The position numbers and the translations under genes were made by a program. A stretch of 64,000 nucleotides of DNA, taken from Apostichopus parvimensis (lineage: Eukaryota; Echinodermata; Holothuroidea; Aspidochirotida; Stichopodidae). This document shows, piece by piece, positions 58,170-64,000 of the stretch (position 1 is the first letter of the stretch; every line of letters begins with the position of its first letter). The notes beneath the pieces were generated by a model. It searched no databases. It was not told where the DNA came from and was given only the letters and a program-made list of their open reading frames with translations. The DNA is taken from contig KN884402.1 of NCBI GenBank assembly GCA_000934455.1, forward strand, positions 143,286-207,285, written 5' to 3'.

Positions 58170-59080
58170 TTATAAACAATGTTTCAACAATTTGACGTCT
58201 GGTGACTCCAACTGATCTTTGACCTCAATAAAAGGTTGTACTGAATGTGTAGCAACTACATACTAAATATGATTTTCGTCCATCGTTCCCTTCTTGCGTT
58301 ATCGTGTTTACAAAGTTTTGACAATATCACCTCTAGTGACCCTAAATGGACATGGACCTCCACCAAAAACAATAGGGATCTTGAACTCAATGTGCTACTC
58401 CTTTATACGAAATGCGAGATTGATCCAAGCTTTTCTACAATCGTGCTTTCATTGGTACTCACTTTGACCCCTGGTGACCCTAATTGACATATGATCTCCA
58501 GCCAAAAACTATAAGCTGTTGCTCCTGAAGGTGGTCTTCTTACTCAGGAAATATGAGATTGGTCCAAGTTTCCTCCTTGAAATATCGTGTTTACTAGGTT
58601 TTATAATATTTGACCCCAAATGACGTTTGACCTCCCCACAAAGCAAAATGGTTCTTCTACTCAATGTGGTACTCATATACACCAAATATTAGATTGGTCC
58701 ATGTTCCCTTCTTGAGATATTTTGTTTACAAGCGAGGCGCCACGTACACATACACACACAGTCATACACCATACACATACATACACCACACATTCCCTCT
58801 CCGCCCGCATGAATGCATAGGTTACCCGCCGTCACCAAAAACAATATGGCGAACTTCTACTGAATGTATCCTCACACTTAATATGAAAAGTGGCCACAAT
58901 TCCAATCGCTAGATATCATGTAAAATGGTTTTCAGGATTTGACCTCAAAGAAGATTTATCCTCACAAGTAGCAGAACACTTGTATTCAATATGGCAAGTT
59001 CATAGACATTGTATGAAAAGTATCCATGATACCTAGTAAGAAAGATTTTGTTTAAAAGTGCTCATGCTTCGGCATTCTTA
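58170..59080 (+). repeat. Degenerate tandem array B, same family as array A
   Basis: Units near 58190, 58310, 58455, 58590 and 58710 carry GTGTTTACAA.GTTTT, TTTGACC or variants, GACCTCCACCAAAAACAATAGG, ACTCAATGTG, CGAGAT or ATGAGATTG.TCCAAG. The main array ends in a CA-rich stretch and CATGAATGCATAG (58808-58820), as array A does. More diverged units continue to about 59080. Confidence 0.85.
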
Positions 59081-60351
59081 TGTTTGTTGAAGTATACTTT
59101 TAAAACGCAAAATGAGCTCGTTAATCGAGTTTCTCTCTTGCTATATGTGTTTGTGTTAGTTACGTGTGCTCGCGTCCTAAGGTCGGTGGCTTATAATTTG
59201 TAGCCTATGCCACGATGAAGGTGTTAAAGTCTGATTACAGTAAGTTGGTGGGCGTCAATGCGAGTCAGGCATGTGGTATCAATTAACGCTTGTGGTGTGG
59301 TCCAATTATGCAGGGTGTCCTTTATGTGTTTCTTTTGTAATATGTTTTATCTGTGCTGTGGTGATTGTTTGTCTTCAGGATTCAATTTGCCTTTTTTTTA
59401 TAGCTGGCCTTGGCATAGTTCTGCTTTGCGAAGTCGGCCTCCAGCAGGTTTTTGTAACGTGATCTCGTAGTTTATTGGCCTTATGTGTTTTTACTCTCTA
59501 CTTCTGTATTGTTTTGGAGCAAGAATCATCCCAGTTATGTGCTATATTGCTTTTTTTTGCATGTATCCGGCAGTTTCTTTGGTCTTTTGTTATTTTTTTG
59601 GGTGGGGGGGGGGAGGGATGATGTTTTACATTTTATTAACATCCAGTGGGGTTTTATGGGATTACAGTGTTTGCGTCTTTTATTTTTATTCCGAGCAGGT
59701 ATCGGAAACGTCGCAGCCATTTCGATGTAGCCCTTTTCGTTATTCTCTGCATGTTCTTTTCAACAACGGCTTTTCTTCTGTGGTAACGTATTAAGTCTTT
59801 CACCTATGTGTAATCTTACAATGTGATCAATTCGCCTATAACACCATGTAACTTGTATACCTTCTAAAACAGTGGCTGGTACTAACGCTTCTCTATAACT
59901 TGTTTTTAGCGATGGCGCATATATTAACATGTGAGCTATTTGTGATCGGTTCATTTTCTAGGTTTTTCCAATATGTTATATCCTGTTGGAGAAATGTTTA
60001 CAATGTTGGGTTTTGAATTGCTAGAAAACGAAACATTTGTCTTTGCGGTGTTGTCAAATTGTTTGGGTGGCGGGGAAGGAAACATTCAATGCTATATAGT
60101 TAACATAATCTTTTTTAAATTATGGTTGACCATCATGTTCAAATTCTGACGTCAATGCAAACGGAAGGTAGTTTTATTATGTCTTGTGTTTATAGTGTAA
60201 GATCTTTTAGGGAAGATGTTTCTGGATTTGTATTATGAAGGTGAAGCAAATCGGTTGGCTGTTGAGTTCCTTTTTGTTTGTTGTTCTTTCGTTTGATATA
60301 ACATAGTGATAAATACAAAACAATAGTTAATATGTTGATGGGCTTAATGGT
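59081..60351. other. No firm gene; minus-strand coding-like pieces
   Basis: Minus-strand frames at 59954-59760 (HMLIYAPSLKTSYREALVPA) and 59720-59535 (Lys/Pro-rich) are open but unrecognised. A G-run of 9-10 lies near 59605. They may belong with the remnant at 60352-60545. Confidence 0.35.
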
Positions 60352-60545
60352 TTATTCAGTATCTGAATCTCCCTCTGGATGAGCTAATTCTATTTTTATG
60401 ATTCTGCCTTTTTCTGTTGTTGTTACTTGAATTCGCGTCTTATTTGTAAAGTCTTCTACGCTGAAATTCATGTTTGCGATGAGGTCTGATGATATAATCA
60501 GCTCTTCTTCCAGTTTCCGTAATGAGGGTGTTGTGGTCTCTGTTT
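60352..60545 (-). pseudogene. C-terminal coding remnant, unrecognised
   Basis: Minus-strand frame ending in TAA at 60352-60354 encodes PSLRKLEEELIISSDLIANM, NFSVEDFTNKTRIQVTTTEK and IKIELAHPEGDSDTE. An acidic tail and regular amphipathic spacing suggest a real protein end. Further upstream in the same frame KENNGWHYLFHEYNDFNKKL is readable across a stop. Family unknown. Confidence 0.35.
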
Positions 60546-60799
60546 AGAAAGAAATTGTTGAGAATCTTGTAGTGGTTGCTAACTTTTTGTTGAAATCGTT
60601 ATATTCATGAAACAAATAGTGCCATCCGTTGTTCTCTTTTTCACTCCTCAATTTTTCTTTTGGGCGTCAACTTGATATAGTGTCCTTGTGTTCTAGAGTC
60701 GTTAATATCACTTAATAGAATTTTAAAATTAAAATAAAATAAAACTGTTAGGTAACTGCTTATCCACTAGAGACCCTGTGTAGGAGAATGTGTAAAAGT

Positions 60800-60848
60800 A
60801 ACTTGGCCTGACGTTTCGAGCCTAGCAGGATCTTCTTCAGAGAGTACA
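60800..60848 (-). ncRNA. Hammerhead-like motif at a retroelement-type repeat end
   Basis: On the minus strand CTGAAGA, a stem-forming GATCCTGCTAGGCTC, then GAAAC and GTC occur in the order of a hammerhead core. The stem has one mismatch (GATCCT against AGGCTC) and one extra base precedes it, so self-cleavage is doubtful. Repeats with a near-identical word string are known to me from many invertebrate genomes, and hammerheads are established in Penelope-like elements and retrozymes. Confidence 0.35.
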
Positions 60849-61104
60849 ATTTTTGTTATAGAATTTATAGAATTTTAGAAGCTTGATATCCCCCCCCCCC
60901 CAAAAAAAAGTAGAATCTGCTATATATAATAGTATGTTGGTTATTCAGTGCAATGCGAATCATATCTTTGTCAATTACTTTGTTCTTATATCTGAAGAAT
61001 CTGACACAACATAAGTATCCCAAGCAATAAATTTGTTCTCATGTGCATTTTGGAGCTAATTACAGTTACTACATGTTAGAAAATGTTTTAAACGAGATCT
61101 GTAT

Positions 61105-61170
61105 TTACTCATCTTCATCCACCCCAAGTACCATGTGTGTTCCTCCCGAGGCTGCCATGGATTCGTGTAT
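61105..61170 (-). CDS. Putative terminal exon ending in an acidic tail
   Basis: After TTACCTCTTCTAG the minus-strand frame encodes IHESMAASGGTHMVLGVDED followed by E and TAA (61105-61107). The clean acceptor and acidic end look like a natural C-terminus. It may be the last exon of the OB-fold gene at 62.8 kb. The link is inference. Confidence 0.35.
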   Translation of the reverse strand: MHESMAASGGTHMVLGVDEDE

Positions 61171-61974
61171 CTAGAAGAGGTAAAAAAAATAAGTCAAATA
61201 TCCTAGTGTGGAAAGGTATCGGGCAAGGAGCAAAACCTGCTATCAACGTAGGTAATGTTTTTTCAAAAGATGGTTTGATGTTGGTACATAACTGTTAGTA
61301 ATTGGTTTTGGTGCCGTTTGAAGTGAAATTCTTTTCTTGATATGGTGCAAGTTAATGTTTCTTATTACAGTCATAAAATGTACGTTTTAGAAGTTTCTGT
61401 CAAGTAGTGTGCTAAAGTGTAGGAGCAAGTCTTCCCACATTTGCTGATAGCAGAACCGACATTCTTTGGTGTCAGGTAGAGTAGTTGTGAGTGTGCTGTC
61501 TTATCATATTGTTGAAGATCTGTTGGATCTGTTTTTAATGTCATGCTGTAATTCGTGCTGTCATCATTTGATATGGTTCGAATATACACCAATAATCTTT
61601 CTGCTTAAGTTTCTTGTTTCCGTCAATTTGCATGTTGTATGTTCTGGTATTTTAGTGAGGAGTATTGTGAACTATTTTTGGAAGAAATTGTCAGCAACAT
61701 TAGTATGCTAAACAATTAGTACTAGGCATTTAGTCAGATGTTTCTGTTAGTATTCCACTTTATAAATACTTTGTGCTGGTCAAGTGCTTGCCTAATTTAT
61801 TTAAATTTTATTTTATACTGAAATGCTCCTTCAGAAAAGTCACCCAGGAAAGTATATGGGCACGAAAACTAAAAGGCCGAACGACTGATCCGCTCCGAAC
61901 CCCTAATCCCCTTGCAGCGGGACTGTAACTATGTGATCATTGTTACATGTGTATCACGATTCCCCTCAAAAGGA

Positions 61975-62016
61975 AACAGATACTACACATGATCTTAGCC
62001 AAAAGGCCGAGAAGCG
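61975..62016 (-). ncRNA. U2 snRNA-like 5' domain (42 nt)
   Basis: The minus strand reads CGCTTCTCGGCCTTTTGGCT then AAGATCATGTGTAGTATCTG, matching the first 40-odd bases of metazoan U2 with one difference (A to T). The branch-site-pairing GTAGTA is intact. The following 130 bases are unlike U2: the Sm site (ATTTTTGG) is replaced by GATTAGGGG, and stems III and IV are not recognisable. A second TCGGCCTTTT occurs about 120 bases downstream near 61880. It is most likely a pseudogene or a U2-headed repeat, not a working snRNA. Confidence 0.7.
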
Positions 62017-62254
62017 TTTTTTGCTTGTTGGTATTTTCAAGGGTGTGAAGACTCGCACAAAAAGAAATGTCTAATACCGGTAATCCGACTTAGTTTCAAA
62101 TGTGGTGTAACACAAGTGTTATACACCACCATCGACCCCAGAAAATTCACATACAGCTTGCTAGCGTCGGTAATTAGACACTAGTATACAGCATGGAGGT
62201 AAAACAGTTTTTACCTCCATGTGTACAGTCAGTACATACAGCTGCGGTCAGTAC

Positions 62255-62465
62255 CCACAGCACAGTGTACAAACGGTGCAGCGATGGAAATCTCAGGTCC
62301 AGTATAGCTAACAAGGTATCACTTATCATTACTGTCTGCTTTTTGTAACGACACGAACAACACGTCACTTGCAAGCAACGGAAAGTTAACTTTTTCAGAT
62401 GGCCGCACACGGTTTGGGGCGAGTCTTCAATGCCTTTAAAATGAGTCATTATCAGGTGATTGCTA
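62255..62465 (-). CDS. Possible exon with CxxC motif, downstream of the OB-fold exon
   Basis: Between TTGACAAAACAG and GTACTG the minus-strand frame encodes HFKGIEDSPQTVCGHLKK, TCCSCRYKKQTVMISD and LLAILDLRFPSL. The CCSCRYKK resembles the first half of the zinc ribbon of RPA1-type C-terminal domains, weakly. The start phase does not match the end phase of the 62.8-kb exon, so at least one exon would be missing between them. Confidence 0.25.
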
Positions 62466-62779
62466 CTGTTTTGTCAACAAATTGTATGAACAGTGTGTAG
62501 TGTTCTAGTTTAATGTGGTTTGGTTTTTGAAACATTTTTCATATCTTATTGTCTTTGTAATTCATTAACACATTATGGAAAATTCACCTCATATGAACTT
62601 CTTGTTAATGTCAACAGATGTTTTGATGTCGTGTAAAATAAATCATGCTCAATGCAAGTTTGTTGGTGTGGAAGGAAATGGAATAATTAACTACGTCATG
62701 CAGCATAATATGTGGTTTTGTTAGTGATGAAAACTACATGTTGGTGCAGTAAATGTTTTTTTTTTTATAAACGGTGTAC

Positions 62780-62973
62780 CTTCACCATTGTAAGGTCCGT
62801 GGACTTGATGCTTGTTTTATTATTGTACACGTCCACTTCTACGTTCGTCAGACGTATAGATGCCCCAGCATCTGCTGTCGTCACTCGATTTGCATGTTCT
62901 CCCCAAAGCTTCCAGCTTATTTTCGTCTTGGTGGCGGTGTCCTCCAGGAGGTCCTGCCTTTTCCAAGTTTTAC
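62780..62973 (-). CDS. OB-fold exon, RPA1-like
   Basis: After AAATTTTCTTAGCAG-type sequence (acceptor at 62974-62975) the minus-strand frame encodes KTWKRQDLLEDTATKTKISW, LWGEHANRVTTADAGASIRL, TNVEVDVYNNKTSIKSTDLT and MVK before GTACAC. The order basic strand, L.D.T.T...I.LWGE.A, then I.L.NV.V..YN...S..ST matches OB folds of replication protein A large subunits and their relatives, which bind single-stranded DNA. RPA-like proteins also occur in some Helitrons, so a mobile origin is possible. The exon is undamaged (64 codons). Confidence 0.5.
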
Positions 62974-63254
62974 CTGCTAAGAAAATTTTCAACTTCGTGA
63001 AAAGTTTGTTGTGTGGTAAAGAAAGATGTGCAAAGATCATTTGGTGTCATATGGGGTTAGGGGGGGGGGGTTGGGGAGTCTTTACTAGTTGCAGACTTGG
63101 ATATCATGAAGTTATTATTCTATTATGTTGTTAAGGCTGGGTATGGCTCATTAGTGCTGATAGTTGGCTCTTTGTTTGCAAACCATTAATAGCATAGCTT
63201 TTTTCGTGTATGATTCGGTTCCGGTTACAGTGTTGGAGTTACTGCATAAGTAGG

Positions 63255-63477
63255 GGGGTCTACCCGATGTTCCCGGGGTTAAATTTTACCAGGGTTCGAT
63301 GTTCCCGTTTTCGTGTTATTTCAATGGCTGACGATGAATACGAGGTTCGTTGTTCCCAGGGTTCGATGTTCCAACAAATATCGATGTTCCCAGGGTTCGA
63401 TGTTCCCAGGGTTCAAGTTCCCAGGGTTCAATGTTCCCAGGGTTCGATGTTACCAAGGTTCTATGTTCCCAGGGTCT
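63255..63477 (+). repeat. 17-bp minisatellite, GTTCGATGTTCCCAGGG
   Basis: About ten imperfect units of GTTCGATGTTCCCAGGG with spacer sequences after the second and fourth. Open frames through it (MFPGF/RCSQGS repeats) are by-products of the period being read in three frames. Confidence 0.93.
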
Positions 63478-64000
63478 GAGCCTGTCCCCGAGCACGGTCG
63501 GGCAGCACCAAAGCGGACCCTCTTTATTCTCGGCCTTGCGGAACTTCGGCCTCTCGGGATGCTCCTATAATACTATTTGTCATATTTGTAACGTTTCAAT
63601 TATCTAAAGGATGCCACAGTTAGTGACACTTAACTTAAGTAGGCTAAAGTGAAGACAGTATACTGGTAGACAAAGTAGTATGTCGCATGCACATTTCAAA
63701 AACAGGGTGAACGCAGCAGGTTACTGCACATTTTTACAAACATTACACTATTATCAAATTAGGCTTACCACATAGGACAATTTGACTCGATCACGTTTTC
63801 GAATGCAACGAAATGGCAATGATCGTGATTGTTTATCATTAGAATTAGACCCACTTAACGGAAATTAAAGCTGGTAACTGCATACAACACAACACGCATA
63901 GTTAAAACGGAAATAATGAACAGAGTGAGTTGCTGTACATTGTCCACCTAGCAATTTTATTTGGCATAACTATCAAATTAATTACATCAGGCGTCCTGTT
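63478..64000. other. No recognised gene
   Basis: Short GC-richer start, then AT-rich sequence without motifs. Confidence 0.5.

Noticed and set aside
61960-62030. Functional U2 snRNA gene
   Set aside because: Sm site and 3' stems are absent and no clear upstream promoter element is recognised.
63210-63607. Gly/Pro/Val repeat proteins read from three frames
   Set aside because: By-product of the 17-bp minisatellite; no start context or neighbouring exon.
1-64000. CRISPR arrays, bacterial operons, riboswitches
   Set aside because: Spliced genes, transposon types and base composition are those of an animal nucleus; tandem repeats lack the spacer structure of CRISPR.

Overview
The window is AT-rich animal nuclear DNA with two assembly gaps. 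The best guess is a marine invertebrate deuterostome, probably an echinoderm. That guess is inference from the repeat types (TAGCCTA-type minisatellites, long degenerate arrays rich in TGACCTC motifs, many poly-G/C runs of 9 or more) and from the transposon families present. No complete intact host gene is visible. The window is mostly a graveyard of DNA transposons with scattered exons and decayed genes between them.

Layout. 1-4 kb: 26-bp tandem repeat and a three-exon fossil of an integrase-core gene. 4.9-6.4 kb: truncated hAT transposase. 10.2-11.0 kb: degenerate tandem array. 12.2-14.0 kb: two putative minus-strand exons. 14.6-19.8 kb: full-length hAT element with terminal inverted repeats, an 8-bp target duplication and a BED-finger transposase. 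23.5-23.9 kb: a candidate promoter (ETS, TGACTCA and YY1-like sites) and a possible first exon. 25.1-32.6 kb: a P-element-like transposon whose transposase is split by a second hAT element (26.6-30.9 kb), which itself holds a hAT MITE (30.0-30.6 kb).

33.8-44.9 kb (+): the most interesting locus. Phase-compatible exons encode a KMT5A/SETD8-like SET domain, followed by 55-residue repeats, an acidic segment, zinc-finger remnants and a tyrosine-recombinase-like domain. It looks like one decayed gene joining a histone methyltransferase to a recombinase. Its large first intron holds a MITE, two tandem arrays and a 1.04-kb non-autonomous Mutator-like element with a 9-bp target duplication and a small spliceable ORF.

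46.5-51.2 kb: a Mutator-like element (MULE) with a perfect 9-bp duplication and a four-exon, internally deleted transposase. Its 61-bp inverted repeats are built like those of the small element at 36 kb, so the two are a likely autonomous/non-autonomous pair. 51.6-54.4 kb: decayed HECT-like gene. 54.5-57.2 kb: minus-strand exons of unrecognised genes around a 560-bp gap. 58.2-59.1 kb: a second copy of the array seen at 10 kb, sharing an exact 13-mer. 60.3-63.0 kb (-): coding remnant, hammerhead-like repeat end, possible OB-fold gene, and a U2 snRNA-like sequence whose 3' part is unrelated to U2. 63.25-63.48 kb: 17-bp minisatellite.

Exon calls rest on open frames, splice-site context and remembered family motifs. 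No alignment or database search was run.
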